Assembly (NCBI GenBank): GCA_029959085.1
Contig: JARWIR010000003.1
Span: 32,379,505 to 32,443,504, forward strand
From: Nemophila menziesii
Lineage: Eukaryota; Streptophyta; Magnoliopsida; Boraginales; Hydrophyllaceae
Direction of reading: 5' to 3'
Length of the DNA: 64,000 bases
Both the position numbers and the translations under genes were made by a program. The notes below the pieces were generated by a model that was not told the origin of the DNA, made no database searches, and saw only the letters and a list, made by a program, of their open reading frames with translations. Positions 10,801 through 23,254 of this stretch are shown in pieces; the stretch's first letter is position 1, and each line of letters begins with the position of its first letter.

Positions 10801-13466
10801 CTATGAAGGATGTAGTGAAGAAAGAGGTGATCATGCTTATAGATGCGGGGATTATTTATCCCATCTCGAGTAGTGAATGGGTGAGTCCGGTTCAGTGTGT
10901 ACCGAAGAAAGGAGGAATGACAACAGTTCTTAATGATAAAAATGAAGCAATTCCTTCAAGAACGGTAGTTGGATGGAGAGTTTGCATGTATTATAGAAAG
11001 CTGAACAAGGCCACCAGAAAAGATCATTTTCCTTTGCCCTTCATTGATCAAATGTTAGACAAATTAGCCGGAAGAGAGTACTATTGCTTCTTGGATGGTT
11101 ATTCAGGGTATAATCAAATTTACGTGGTTCCGGAAGATCAACATAAAACAACATTTACATGTCCCTTTGGTACTTTTGCATATCGCAGAATGCCATTTGG
11201 GTTGTGTAATGCTCCTGCTACCTTTCAAAGATGCATGATGGCTATCTTCTGGGATATGATTGATAACTTCCTTGAAGTGTTTATGGATGATTTCTCTGTA
11301 TTTGGTGATGATTTTGATACGTGTTTAGATAATTTAGAGAAAGTGTTAATCAGATGCAACGAAACAGACTTGGTTTTAAACTGGGAGAAGTGTCATTTCA
11401 TGGTTCGCGAAGGTATTGTTCTGGGTCACAAAGTTTCGAGTGTTGGATTGGAAGTCGATAGAGCGAAGATAGAGGTAATTAAAACTCTTCCCCCTCCTAT
11501 TTCTGTAAAAGGGGTAAGAAGTTTTCTTGGCCATGCTGGCTTTTATAGGCGATTTATCAAAGACTTTTCTAAGATTGCGAAACCGTTATGCAACTTACTC
11601 GAAAAGGACTCCAAATTCCTTTTTGATGAGGCTTGTTTAGCGGCCTTCAAAGCAATCAAAGAAAAGCTTATTTTAGCTCCTATAGTAGTGCCTCCAGATT
11701 GAAATTTACCGTTTGAAGTTATGTGTGATGCGAGTGATTTATGTATGGGAGCTGTATTAGGACAAAGAAAAGAGAAAGTTTTTCATTCGATTTATTATGC
11801 TAGTAAAACTTTTAATGGTGCTCAAGTGAATTATACAGTTACAGAGAAAGAGTTGCTAGCGGTTGTGTATTCATTCGATAAATTTCGCTCTTATCTTCTT
11901 GGAGCGAAAGTTATTGTTTATACAGATCATTCAGCGATTCGATATCTTATGGAGAAGAAGGATGCTAAACCGAGGTTAATCAGATGGGTTTTATTGCTTC
12001 AAGAGTTCGATTTAGAGATCAAGGATAGAAAAGGGTGTGAGAATCAGGTTGCGGATCACCTATCGCGGTTAAAAGGTTCAGAGATGAATAATGGTACTGA
12101 AGCAGTTAGAGAAGAATTTCCTGATGAGAGTTTATTCGTTGTTCGTGATTATGAAGCTCCTTGGTATGCAGATATTGCGAATTTAGTGGTGAGTGGTTCT
12201 TTTCCTGAAGGCTCAACTTATCAAGAGAGAGAAAGATTAGCTCACCGAGCAAGACAATTCTTTTGGGAGGATCCTTTCCTCTATAAAGTGTGTGCTGATC
12301 AGATGGTAAGAAGATGTGTAGCCAAGAAAGAAATTGAGGCGATTATAGCTGGGTGTCACGATTCACCTTATGGTGGACATTTCAAAGGAGATCGAACTGC
12401 TGCTAAGGTATTACAATCTGGTTTCTATTGGCCTTCTATTATAAAAGATTGTCATGAATATACGAAAAGATGTACAAGATGCCAGTTTACCGGAAACATA
12501 TCCAAGAGGGATGAGATGCCACGTAACAATGTGTTAGAAGTTGAAATATTCGATGTTTGGGGTATAGATTTTATGGGTCCGTTCGTTCCTTCAAATGGTA
12601 ACCTCTACATCTTATTAGCTGTTGATTACGTGTCTAAGTGGGTAGAAGCTGTGGCTTTGCCAACTAATGACTCACGCGTGGTGATTAAGTTCTTGAAATC
12701 GCATATTTTCACTAGACATGGCACTCCAAGAGTAATTATTAGCGATGGAGGTACTCATTTCGTTAATAAGTATTTGAAGACTGTTCTAGAGAAATATGGA
12801 GTGAGACATCGTGTATCTACTGCTTATCATCCACAAGCCAATGGTCAAGCCGAAGTATCAAATCGTGAGGTAAATTCTATCTTAGAGAAAACCGTTGGTC
12901 CTACTAGAAAAGATTGGTCTATGAAGTTAGATGATGCACTATGGGCATATCGCACTGCTTTCAAAACCCCAGTAGGTGCTTCTCCGTATCGAATGGTATA
13001 TGGTAAGGCTTGTCACTTACCTCTTGAACTTGAAATGGGTGCCTATTGGGCTATTGCGAAGTTAAATTTAGATCATACGCTAGCTGGTCAGAATCGAATG
13101 ATGAAGCTTAATGAGCTCGATGAATTTAGATTACATGCATATGAAAATGCTAAGCTTTACAAAGAAAATACCAAAAGATGGCATGATAATCGAATTCGAG
13201 AGAAGAACTTTGTAGTGGGACAAAGAGTGTTGAAATATAATTCAAAGTTCAGTAATTATCCGGGGAAATTAAGATCGAAGTGGTCGGGTCCTTACATTGT
13301 AACCAAGGTTACACCTCATGGAGCTATAGAGATAGAACATCCACTTGAGAACCGTACATTCATGGTGAACGGTCATCGCATAAAGATTTATCATGGAGGT
13401 GAAGATATCGATCGTGCAAAAGACACACATCCCGGAGAGGTCATGTACCTCCTCGAAGCTCCTTAG
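7830..13466 (+). pseudogene. Element A gag-pol polyprotein with four in-frame stops
   Basis: One frame runs from the ATG at 7830 to the stop at 13466 without any frameshift. It encodes gag, a CCHC zinc knuckle (CSIC...H...C near 8916-8955), an aspartic protease with DLGA in place of the usual DSGA or DTGA (9951), reverse transcriptase (FMDDFSVFG near 11283), RNase H ([20 protein letters not shown]), and integrase with an HHCC finger and the D-D-E region ([25 protein letters not shown]). A GPYIV motif closes the integrase; there is no chromodomain. In-frame stops lie at 8901 (TAA), 9156 (TGA), 10680 (TAA) and 11700 (TGA). The last replaces the Trp codon that element B keeps at the same place. 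The protein set is complete in layout but cannot be made as one polyprotein. Confidence 0.92.
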
Positions 13467-13679
13467 AAGCACGAGGTAACCCGTCGAGCTTAACGACGTT
13501 AAACAAAAGCCAGTTTCTTGTATATTAGTTTAAGTATTTCAAATTCCGTAGTGTAAATTAGTTAAGTTTTTGTTAATTTTAGTTTTTATTTTTAAGAAAT
13601 GAGGAAGGGTGTTTGTTTTTGATGATTTCAGGGGTATAATGGTCATGAGTTCGGGGTCAAAACGAGAAGAAAAACGAAA

Positions 13680-14110
13680 AATTTTGAAGTCCACAGCAGG
13701 TTTGACCGGATAGCCGGCGAGCTGGCCGGCATACCGGCCAAACGAGCTGAAGGACCCCAACTCTCTGACCACTGCGTCAGCGATGACGCAGCGTTGCTGC
13801 GTCACAGTTCGCGCCATCGAGATTTCACTGGCATGCCGGCGAATCCGCCGGCTAGCCGGCCAACTGGAGGAATGGTTCTGGTCCTTGCGTCAGCGACGAC
13901 GCAAGGTTGCTGCGTCAGCAATTGCGCCATCGACATGCCGCCGGCTAGCCGGCAAGTGATGTCAAAGTCTCTGATCACTGCGTCAGCGACGACGCAAGAA
14001 GCTTGCGTTTTGAGGTAAAAAAAAAAATCGAATTTAGTAATATTTTTTCGCCGACCTCGCGACCGGCATGCCGGCGAATCCGCCGGCTAGCCGGTGAATT
14101 GTTGCGAGAG
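13680..14110. repeat. GC-rich palindromic repeat region of element A
   Basis: Between pol and ORF2 lies a GC-rich stretch in an otherwise AT-rich element. It repeats palindromic cores such as GCCGGCTAGCCGGC and GCATGCCGGC, and TGCGTCAGCGACGACGCA hairpins, about three times with loose spacing of 100-200 bp. Short frames on both strands are by-products of the repeats. Element B has an equivalent, differently built region at 19380-19655. Confidence 0.75.
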
Positions 14111-14489
14111 GCGGTTTTGGGTTGTTTTTAACCTAGTTTGTTGCCTCTTTTTCCAAGCCAAACCTTATATTCCGAATCCTTGCCTCCACCTACTCCGAAA
14201 ATCATCAACAAACAGCTATAAAATCATCAAATCAAGCCTTCTTTCATCACAAAAACACACAATCAACTCATAGCTTCTCCAAAATATCACCAAAATTCAT
14301 CTTTTCTTCATAAATTCCCTCTTCCCAACCTTGAAATTAAACTCAATTCTTTCACAATTCCACTCAAATAACCTTAACCCATCTCATATTCCACCTAATC
14401 CTTCAAGTTTTAAGCTTCAAAACATCAAATTTCAAAGCTTTTCTCTAGCTTTTTCTCTATTTGAAGTTTTGAGTTTGGGGTGAAAAGAG

Positions 14490-15824
14490 ATGACTAACAG
14501 AACCGATTCCATGTGTAACTATCGAAGAAACATACCAAGAAACAGGAACAATGTTGGAGCTAGCCCAGACCAAGCAATTGAGATTCCGGATTCGCGATCC
14601 AAAAAGACTGTCCAAAACCCAATTGCTCCGAAAAGAAAAGAAAATCCAAGTAAGGCTAATCCGAAAAAGAGCAGGTTAATAGATGAGAGTGATGAAGAAA
14701 GTGAGGAAGAAGTTGAAGAAGAGATTGAGGAAGAAACTGAAAAAGAAGTTCCCGAAGAACCAGTGCAACAACCGAAAGCTCTGCGTAGGAAAGCTTGGGC
14801 TCAAAAGCCTAAGAGAGTCTTCGTTCCATGGGATACTCAGGTTCGTGATAGAATTGAATTTTTGAAATTTGGTGAGGAGATGAATCTTCCTAAAGGTATT
14901 ATGACTAGTGCTTATAAAGATTATGGTATTACTTGTGATAAATTGGGTTGGAAGGAATTGAGAGAAAGGAAGCTTGAGTATATTCCTACCTTGGTGCGAG
15001 ATTTTTATGAAGGAATCGCCTTCTCCAAAGAAGCAGTTATTATTCGCAAAAAGGTAGTTCCTTTCTCCGTTGAGCTTATTCGTAAATCATTAAAATTACC
15101 CGAATTTTCCGGAATATGTCCGTTTCAAGAGTCTCTAAAAGAACCTTCGTTTGATTATGAATCCCTTTGGGGGAAAGTGCTTGTTGATGGGGCCCACCCA
15201 ATTCCCGAAGGAGAGAGATATCCTGGACAGATGTATAGTAGTAACTTGCTACCATGTGCTAAGATTTGGTCACGTTTCATAATCCCTACCTTCTTCGGAG
15301 TTAAACACATATCGGAAGTGAAGAAGGAGCATCTTTTGTTTATTAAGTGTATTATTGAGGAGAAACCCATGGATGTTGCTTGTGTGATATATGATACCAT
15401 TATGGAATTTACTCGAATTCCTACTTCGCAACAAAATCTCAAATTTCCTTGTACCATCACTACTTTGTGTTTAGACGCAAAGGTTCCGCGTAAAGACGCA
15501 GAGATTGATCGTGTTGTAGTGTGTGAGAGTATGGGTTTAACTTTGATCAAGAATATTCATGATGAGGTGTTAAAAGCAACAAGAAATCCTAGAGCTCCTC
15601 CAAAGAAGAAGATGCATACCACCAATGAGTTGGAAGCGAAAGTGAAGGTGTTAGAAGAGAACCAAGAGAAGATGATTGCGTCTTTGGGAAACGTTACAAA
15701 AGAGTTAGAACTTCTCCGAAACATGTTAATGGGGGTGAGCACAATTCAACACGCCACCTATGGTCTTCTTACGAAGGAGAAAGTTCAAGGACGCAACACC
15801 GATGACCAGCCTCGCGCTGGTTAA
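14490..15824 (+). CDS. Element A ORF2: plant transposon-associated protein
   Basis: This is an intact 444-residue frame downstream of pol, in the place where Athila-type elements carry an extra ORF. An N-terminal basic part is followed by a very acidic Glu-rich stretch (about residues 66-92) and a basic KALRRKAWAQKPKR patch. A central domain of roughly 200 residues resembles the 'putative plant transposon protein' family found in such elements. A C-terminal coiled coil (ELEAKVKVLEENQEKMIASL, about residues 374-415) closes the protein. I see no signal peptide or transmembrane segment, so it is not an obvious envelope protein. The start codon lies 8 bp after a polypurine GAGTTTGGGGT motif. It is open although the element's gag-pol frame is broken. 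Confidence 0.75.
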   Translation: MTNRTDSMCNYRRNIPRNRNNVGASPDQAIEIPDSRSKKTVQNPIAPKRKENPSKANPKKSRLIDESDEESEEEVEEEIEEETEKEVPEEPVQQPKALRRKAWAQKPKRVFVPWDTQVRDRIEFLKFGEEMNLPKGIMTSAYKDYGITCDKLGWKELRERKLEYIPTLVRDFYEGIAFSKEAVIIRKKVVPFSVELIRKSLKLPEFSGICPFQESLKEPSFDYESLWGKVLVDGAHPIPEGERYPGQMYSSNLLPCAKIWSRFIIPTFFGVKHISEVKKEHLLFIKCIIEEKPMDVACVIYDTIMEFTRIPTSQQNLKFPCTITTLCLDAKVPRKDAEIDRVVVCESMGLTLIKNIHDEVLKATRNPRAPPKKKMHTTNELEAKVKVLEENQEKMIASLGNVTKELELLRNMLMGVSTIQHATYGLLTKEKVQGRNTDDQPRAG

Positions 15825-17302
15825 GATACGTTTTCTATCCCTTTCGCGTTTTAGTTAGTTTAGTTTATTTTTATTGCGTTAAGTCTTTTCGAGTCGTGGG
15901 GACACGACTCATTTTTGAGTTTGGGGTGGGGTTCGTTGCCTCATCCCAGTTTTTATGTGTTATGTGTTTTATTTGCTTTCAATAAAATAATTTTTGGAGT
16001 TGCGTTTGACTATAGAAGATTTTAAATGTTCCTTTAAGCATACTTTTGATGAATCTATGATAGTAAATAGTGGACTTTAGGGAATAACATAAAACGCACT
16101 TACAATTGCATGCGAACATAGGTAATTGATAGGAAAAAATAATGAACAATGCAAATGAAGTAAGCTTGTACTTAAGGAATATGTTTGGTGTGTAGAAAGT
16201 GAAATCCTTATTAGTAGAGAACCCACCTAGATATGAACTAAAGACAAACTATGTACTTAGGAAAATGATAGGGGCAGTTCTTTGTTAGCCATTTGAAGCC
16301 TTTTAGCTTGCTATCCCTTATATTAATTTTATCCGTCTTAGCCCAATTTTGAGCCTTAAGCCTTTTTCTTTTGTAGCCACGATATAAGCCCATTATCCTT
16401 AGATTATTAGGCATTACCAAATGACCCGCACTTGAATCACAACCCTGAGACTTGTCTCGAGCTTGAGTTTGGGGTGGAGGGTCCACATTTGGGAATTTAC
16501 ATTGGGAAGGGATTATATGTGCTTGTATTGAGGCACAAAAATGAAAGATGATATGATTGTTTGTAACCCTTTGCCGAAATTTGAAAAAGAAAAAAATAGA
16601 ATAAAGAAAAAGAAAAATATAAGAGACATGACTTTTCACATCAAAATGAGGGTCATGGGTATCTTGTACAAAAAAAAAGAGAAAAGAAATGAAAAAGAAA
16701 ATAAAAAGAAAGAAAGAATAAATAACTCGGCAAAGTGGAATATTTTTGGAAATCATCTTAGTTTTATTTGGGTTGACATTGGGGACGCAACATTAGCGCG
16801 TCAAATAGGTGAGTGAGAACATTTTTGAGCGTAAACTCAAGCTCGAGGACTTGTTGATGGTAAGTGAGGAGAGAGCCAAAAGCTCACTTCAAATTTACCA
16901 AATATACATCCATACCGTCCTTAAGTCATTATTAAAACCGTAAAGACCTCGTGATTCCTAAGTGCATAGTGAATTTTATAATTCTGTTGATAGGGAATAT
17001 ATTAGGTGGAGCGTTCAAAGCGAGTTAGGATTAATGACCACCCTATAGCCATCATACAGAGATGAGTACAAGTGTAACCTTCAAGCATTGCGACTTTAAT
17101 TTTATGATTGAGATTATTTGTGTTTGATGTTGCATGATTAGTGTATGTATATGTTAGTTCTTAAAGTGTTGCTATATGAGATTTATCTTAAGAATTGCTT
17201 TAGGTTTATTTGCTAGCTTCTATTTGTTCTTGCGTTTACTTCTACCCCTTGTTTTGTTTTGTTTTGCTTTGTCGGGACGACAAAGGTTTGAGTTGGGGGT
17301 CT
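15825..17302 (+). other. Element A 3' noncoding region with polypurine tract
   Basis: About 1.5 kb without a supported gene. It contains GAGTTTGGGGT at 15917 and 16465 and ends with the probable plus-strand primer GAGTTGGGGGT (17290-17300) just before the 3' LTR. Parts are recognisable in elements B and D, for example the GAGAGAGCCAAAAGCTCAC segment near 16870. A purine-rich AAAAAGAAA stretch lies at 16580-16720. Minus-strand open frames here reflect nucleotide conservation, not a gene. Confidence 0.7.
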
Positions 17303-18861
17303 TGATGTCTCCTTAATTGTTCTTATTTTTTACCCTTAGGAGACATCATTTTTGGTGTTTATTTAATCAATTTGATAGACTTTTGGACTAAATATGCAAT
17401 AATATGATTTTCCTCTTTTATTTCTAGCATTTTTTATTTATTAAGCTTTTGCGCGTAATATTGGTATTTTTAGTGTAAAGTTTACAGGTTTTAGATGTTA
17501 GCTAGAAGAGAAATCCAAGGAGAAAGTCAAAGATCAAAAGATAGAGTCAAGACTTGAAAAGAAATCCCGAAGATATTAATTTTAGAGCTGAAAATCCATT
17601 TTCCAGGCCATAGATTGCTGATTTCGAGGTGCTTAAGCGATGATTTAGCTGCTGACCTTTGAAGAGAAAACGCTCCCTATCGAGTTACGGAACTTTAGCA
17701 ACTGGAATGAGGTCAATCGGAGTCATAACGAATCGGGAAAAGCCGTTTTAGTGAAGATATATCAGCAGTTACGGGATTTTGGGCTAAGTTAGTGGATTTG
17801 GGCCTTTTATATTTCATTTAATTAAAAGCCTAGGGCCAAGTCCGAATTTCCACCTATAAAATCAGCCCTTACTTCTATTTTTCACACAATTCACATTCTG
17901 CAAGATTAAAAACACCAGAGAGAAGTAACTGAAGGAAGAAGAAGAAGCTACAAGAGCCGGAGAGGCTCTATATCTCCGTTCGTAGTCATTCCGATTCCGG
18001 AAATTAGGTTTTTCTTATCTTTTAATTTTGTAATCAATATGAATTCCTTTACATTTTATTTCGTATTTCATTTTAATATGAGCTAAGCTTTTCATAGTGC
18101 TTGAGAACAAACAATGGGTGAATCCCAATCTTATTAAATAACGAATGTTGAATTTGGGTTTCTGTTAAATTAAACTAAATTAGGGCTTTTACTCTTTTCG
18201 ATAAATTTAGAATGTTTACTGTTTTTAGCGTCATGAACTAGGAACAGGTGTTAGTATCTAGGCTATTCCAATTAGTGGCGATTGGATCATCCTGACGGAG
18301 GGTTTAGATACAGAACCATTTATTCAATCTAGGATAGAAACTATTGATTCTGACGAACTTAGCTAATTCTAGGGCCAATGAGGTAATAAAACTTAATCAT
18401 CCAACGGTGGATCATATTTACCCTGACGGGACTAGTGACCCTTTAGGATCGCCTTATAGTACACCCTGACGGGGGTATAAGGAATTTAGAATCCCGACCA
18501 TTATAATTGACCAATTTAGCCCTTAAACAACATAAGTTACGAAATAGGATTGGGAGGATCCTTGCGTTCTCAAGTGCTACTTCTCATATTGCGTTTTACA
18601 TCATTTTACTTGCGTCTTAGCTTTTATTTGCATTTTAATATTTGTCTTTCATTTATTTAGAATTAATACAAAACCAAACAAACATTTTACCTTTATTTGT
18701 TTTCATAAGTGCATCAATCATTAATAGATAAGCATTGTAGTCAACCATTCCGTCCTTGGAACGAATCTGTTTTATCAGTTAAACTACTTGGGACAACCGT
18801 ACACTTGCGGTTGTGGTTCGATTATTCATTGCATTTATTTAGAACACACAAAGGACCACCA
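17303..18861 (+). repeat. Element A 3' LTR, complete
   Basis: A 1,559-bp LTR beginning TGATGTCTCC and ending CCACCA. Its start forms an 11-bp inverted repeat, TGATGTCTCCT with AGGAGACATCA. The middle repeats CCTGACGG-type phrases (near 18290, 18420, 18470). The last 321 bp match the surviving 5' LTR piece. Confidence 0.88.
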
Positions 18862-19146
18862 CATGATAATCGCATTCGTGAAAAGAACTTTAAAGTAGGA
18901 CAACTTGTCCTCATATATAACTCCAAGTTCAGTAACTATCCGGGAAAGTTGAGATCAAAATGGCCTGGTCCTTTTGTGGTGACCAAGGTAACGCCTCATG
19001 GAGCAATAGAGATAGAGAATCCCGCTGAACATCGCACCTTTATGGTGAATGGACATCGGTTAAAACCTTATCACATGGGCGAGGATACTGATCGCATGGT
19101 GGATCCAAATCCGGGGGAGGTCATGTACCTTCTTGATTCTGAATAA
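18862..19146 (+). pseudogene. Element B integrase C-terminus, displaced by element A
   Basis: The frame starts with [14 protein letters not shown], directly continuing the integrase interrupted at 7375. It contains the [19 protein letters not shown] motif and ends at the natural stop at 19146. The apparent longer frame reaching back into the LTR is a chance fusion. Confidence 0.88.
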
Positions 19147-20036
19147 ATGTGTGAGGTAACATGTCGAACTTACCGACGTTAAACAAAAGTGCTTCTAGGG
19201 AGACACCCCTTGTTTTAATTGCTTTCTGGATTAGTTTATTTTTCGATACCGTACTTTCAATTCTTAGTGTATATTATTAATGTGTGTGCAAGCTTAATGG
19301 AGAGAAAGGTAGTATGTTATTGTGCAGGAAATGAGTTTGGGGTCGAAAAGGAGAAAACAGAGAATTTTGGTTTTTGCCCACCGGTATGCCGGCCATATCA
19401 CCGGTATGCCGAAGGGGTAAAATACCGTGTTACGGTTTCGTGGAACGGTTCAAGACAGTTTGGTACGAAATTTGGAGAAAACCGGGCCGGTAAGCCGGCC
19501 ATAACCCCGGTATGCTGGTCAAGCCAAAAACCGTGACACGGTTTTTCGTCACGGTATAGGTCAGAACGCTACACAAGAAAAACCGTGGTCGCGACTTGAC
19601 GACACGGTATGACGACATCATCACCGGTATGCCGGCGCTTTCGCCCGGTATGCCGGCCAATGGCGGCTTGTGAAGGAAGTTGTTTCCTAATCAAATTCTA
19701 TCTTACCTATCTTGACCTAGCCTCTTCCAATACGAATTATTCAGACCTAAACCCTATATATAGACCTGGTAGTTTGATTAAACCTCCATAACAAACACAA
19801 CAACAACATCAAAGCTCTCTTCCATCCTCCATAAACACAAATTCTTCATCAAATTCATCACAAAACACCATTAAAACACCTTCAAGATCATCAAGCTACC
19901 AAGAATTCTTCCAAGAACTTCAAGAAAACCTTCTTCTACCTTGATAATAATTCATCCAAGCTAAGAACTCAAGCCATACCAAGCTTTTAAATTCAAATCT
20001 TTCCTTGGTATAACTTGAGTTTGGGGTTAATCAGAG
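19147..20036 (+). other. Element B spacer between pol and ORF2, with GC palindromes
   Basis: It corresponds to 13467-14489 of element A. From 19380 to 19655 it repeats CCGGTATGCCGGCC-like palindromes and ACCGTG...CACGGT hairpins. Around 19800-19980 it is A/C-rich with many CAAC, CATC and CTTC words. GAGTTTGGGGT occurs at 19333 and 20017. No gene is supported. Confidence 0.7.
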
Positions 20037-20417
20037 ATGGCAAACAAACATAATTCTCGGCGTCATAATCGAAGAGCTAGGGTTAATCCTAACACTAATG
20101 GAGATACCCCAGCTATGTGGTTTAACGAAGGTCAATGGTTTGAAGAAGGTGTAAGAGTAACTCCTCAAGTTCCTCCACCAATAGAGAAGGTATATTCGGG
20201 TCATGAGTTAGAAGCTAAAATTCGAGTGTTGGAGGCAAATCAAGATAGGATGATTGCTACCTTAGGAAGCGTTACTAAAGAGTTAGATCTTCTTCGACAT
20301 CTAATACTTGGGGTGAGCACCATCCAACATGCCACCTATGATAAACTTGTAAAGGAAGTTCTACGTGGACGCTACATAGAAAACCAGCCTACTGCTGGTT
20401 CAGATACGTTTTTCTAA
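20037..20417 (+). pseudogene. Element B ORF2 remnant lacking the central domain
   Basis: A 126-residue frame joins a short basic N-terminus (MANKHNSRRHNRRARV) to a C-terminal coiled coil (HELEAKIRVLEANQDRMIAT) closely similar to the end of element A's ORF2, including GVSTIQHATY and the ending before NQPTAG. The roughly 300-residue middle is absent. It is open, so it may still be translated as a small coiled-coil protein. Confidence 0.7.
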
Positions 20418-21709
20418 CCTTATCCTTCATTGCTTGTATGCACTAGGTAGTCATTTTATTTGCTTTATTGAGTCTTTTCGAGTCGTGGGGACACGAATCA
20501 CTTTTGAGGTTGGGGTGGGGTTCGTTGCCTCATCCCAATTTCTATGTGTTTTACTGTTTTTTTGAAAAATTGAAAAATTGAAAAATCAAATAAAAATTAG
20601 TTTAGGTTCGCGTTGGCTGTAGAATATTTTAAATGCCCACATCAAGCATGCTTTTTATGAATTAATGATAGGAAATAGTTGACCTTAGGAGTTAGTATAA
20701 AACACACTTTGATTGTATGCTTACATGAGATAATATTTTGATTTGAATTAATGAACAATGCAAAAGAAGTAAACTTGAACTTAAGGATAATGGGTGGTGT
20801 GTAGAACGTGAGATCTAAATGAGTAGAGAACCCACTTAGGTATGAACTAGAGGCAAGCTATGTAGATAGGAAAATGATAGAGGCAGTCCTTTGTTAGCCC
20901 TTTGAAGTCTTTTTAGATTTCTAACCCTGAATTTAATGGTATATCCTTCTTAGCCCCATTTTTAGCCTTTAAGCCTTTCTTTTGAAGCCACATTATAAGC
21001 CAATATCCCTTTAGATTGTTAGGCATGACCATATGACCCGCACTTGAATCACGATCCTGAGACTTCCTGTCTTGAGCTTGAGTTTGGGGTAGTGGGTCCA
21101 CTATTATGGGAATTTACATTGGGTTGGGATTATTTTTGAGCTTATCAATTGTGCTCCGTTTATATTTTGATGATGATTCACAGTTATTCTTATTGTAACC
21201 CTTTGCCGGGGTAATAGTAAATGAAGAAGATGCTACGAGCTACAATTGCCAACAAGGGCATAAAAAAATTTATGAAACGAAAAAAAATGAATGATGAAAA
21301 GAATAGCATGACATCTCGAACATTAAAAAGAGATTCATAGCTATACAAAATAAATTTTATATGAAACGGATATAAATTTGGACCGGCAAAGTGGAATTTT
21401 CTTATGTGATCATCTTTAATGCTTATTGGGTTAATGTGGGGACGCTAAATTAGTGCGTCAATTGGGTTGAGTGAGAACATATTCGAGTGTAAACTCAAGA
21501 TCTTGGACAGTTTGTTGATGGTAAGTGAGGAGAGAGCCAAAAGCTCACTTCAAATTTACCAAATATATATACCATACCGTCTCTAAGCCTACGCTATAAC
21601 CATAAAGACCTCGTGATTCTAAGATGCATGGTGAGTTTATAATTCAGCTAATAGAGAGTATACTAAGTGAAGCGTTCAAAGCAAGTAAGGATATATGAAC
21701 ACCCTATAG
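20418..21709 (+). other. Element B 3' noncoding region, first part
   Basis: Noncoding sequence collinear with 15825-17040 of element A, with GAGGTTGGGGT at 20506 and GAGTTTGGGGT at 21080. It is interrupted by the solo LTR at 21710 and resumes at 23255. Confidence 0.7.
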
Positions 21710-23249
21710 TGATGTCTTCTCATTTGTGATAGATTTATATTAGGACGAGACATCATTTTTAGTGATTTAGAAGTCATAATAGTCGTTTTTCTTGAGAAAT
21801 AGTGCACTTTCCTATTTTGAGTCTTGATTTAGTAAAATAATATTTTTAGAGCATATTGGGTTTAATTATTTATTTAGTGTGAAGTTTTAAGGATAATTAT
21901 GGACATTAATTAGAGTCCAAGTCAAAGACTACAAGATATGGAAAGAGATAAGCATGGAAATTGGAGATAAGGAAACAAAAGCTAAAAACATGGAAAAGGA
22001 AAAGCTGCCTTAATCTTGAATTTATGCACCTACGACCACAAATCAACTTATATCTCAAAAACGGTGTGGAATTTGGAGAAACTGTCAAGAGAAAAGTTGA
22101 AGATCTTTCCGAGACGATGAATTAGGTGTACTCATACGCGTCAAACGGATGAGTATTGAAGTTGCTAGGACCAAAAGAAAAACGGGTCTGATTTCATGTT
22201 TTTAGGGTTACGAATTTGAGTTGGGCTTGGAGTCCATTACTTAACCTCTCCTTCAACAAAACGAATTAGGTCTTCTAAACACCTATAAATACATCCTTAT
22301 ATCACTTGTAAATCATCCTGGCATCATAGTAATTAGTTCTTAAGGTTTTATTCTTCCAAGTTATTGTAGAGAGCAAGATGATGTCTTTAGTTATTTCTTT
22401 TAGTTTATTTCCTTCAGGTATGAACTGAACTCCCCATAGCTTGGGTTTTGCATCATGTATAATCTATGAATTCTAAATTTTTCTATCTAAGTTTCTTTGG
22501 GAATTACATGTTTTAATTTGATATTAGCTTCTTACCTTTATATTTGTTTATGTGTTTTGATTTAATGATTGTTTTCCTTGCTAGTGCACGAGTATAGGAT
22601 TACCTTAATAGTAGTTAGATGATCACCTTAGCTGGGTGTCTAATTATTGAAACACCACATAATGTCTAGTGTCGATATTGGTCTTGACAACACTAATTCT
22701 AACTAGATAGTCATTAGGGTATGAATTAATCACTATCACCATGTATGGAAATTGATTGCTTAGGGCCTTAGTAGCGTTTGATAACCCTATTTGAACCAGC
22801 CTCGTGGTGTGTCCGTAGCCCCCTTAGTCGCTCTCAAGGTCTAAGGTATGGGAATTTAGAATCCTGACTAAATATACAAGAGCTAATATTCTCCCTTATT
22901 AACTAGATTTAATAGAAAGAATTAGAAGGATTAGTGCATACTCGCAAAACCTAAGCTATACTTCTCATCTCATATTCTTCGTATTTTATTCACTGTCTTT
23001 ATTTTCCTTAGTTTAATTTATTAATCTCAAAATCTATTCCTTTATTTTTTGTCTTTTAATTATTTACTTCTTACTCGTTATTGCTACCCATTCGACTAGC
23101 ACACTAAGTCCCTGAGAACGAACTCAACTTATCAACTAAAACTTGCATACGTCCTGTAATACTTGCAGCTTTGTGCCTGTCTAGGGTGAGAGTGCGTAGT
23201 TTTCTTGACTTATATTTATCTTATTTTTATCACGCCCTAGGCGACACCA
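21710..23249 (+). mobile_element. Solo LTR C with 5-bp target duplication
   Basis: A 1,540-bp LTR begins TGATGTCTTC and ends GGCGACACCA. It is flanked by the exact 5-bp repeat TATAG at 21705-21709 and 23250-23254. Without it, the element B sequence reads through just as element A does. It is therefore a solo LTR left by recombination between the LTRs of a related element. Confidence 0.9.
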
Positions 23250-23254
23250 TATAG

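Larger units (their letters stand above)
7376..18861 (+). mobile_element. Element A: younger Athila-type Ty3 retrotransposon inserted in B
   Basis: A contains a partial 5' LTR (7376-7696), primer binding site, a collinear gag-pol frame, an ORF2, a long 3' noncoding region, a polypurine tract and a complete 3' LTR (17303-18861). The host integrase sequence is cut after the AAAAGGTGG codons and resumes with CATGATAAT directly after the 3' LTR. Over the 321 bp present in both LTRs I count three mismatches (about 1%), so the insertion is recent relative to B. Confidence 0.92.

Noticed and set aside
13539..14018. Open frames on both strands over the GC-rich region
   Set aside because: They follow palindromic repeats, which keep both strands open without coding meaning.
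16238..16756. Minus-strand frame with a counterpart at 20913-21101
   Set aside because: The similarity follows nucleotide conservation of the retrotransposon 3' noncoding region; frames differ in length and lack a shared start or stop.
18709..19146. 145-codon frame that looks like one protein
   Set aside because: It fuses the tail of LTR A to the displaced integrase end of element B. Only 18862-19146 is real coding history.
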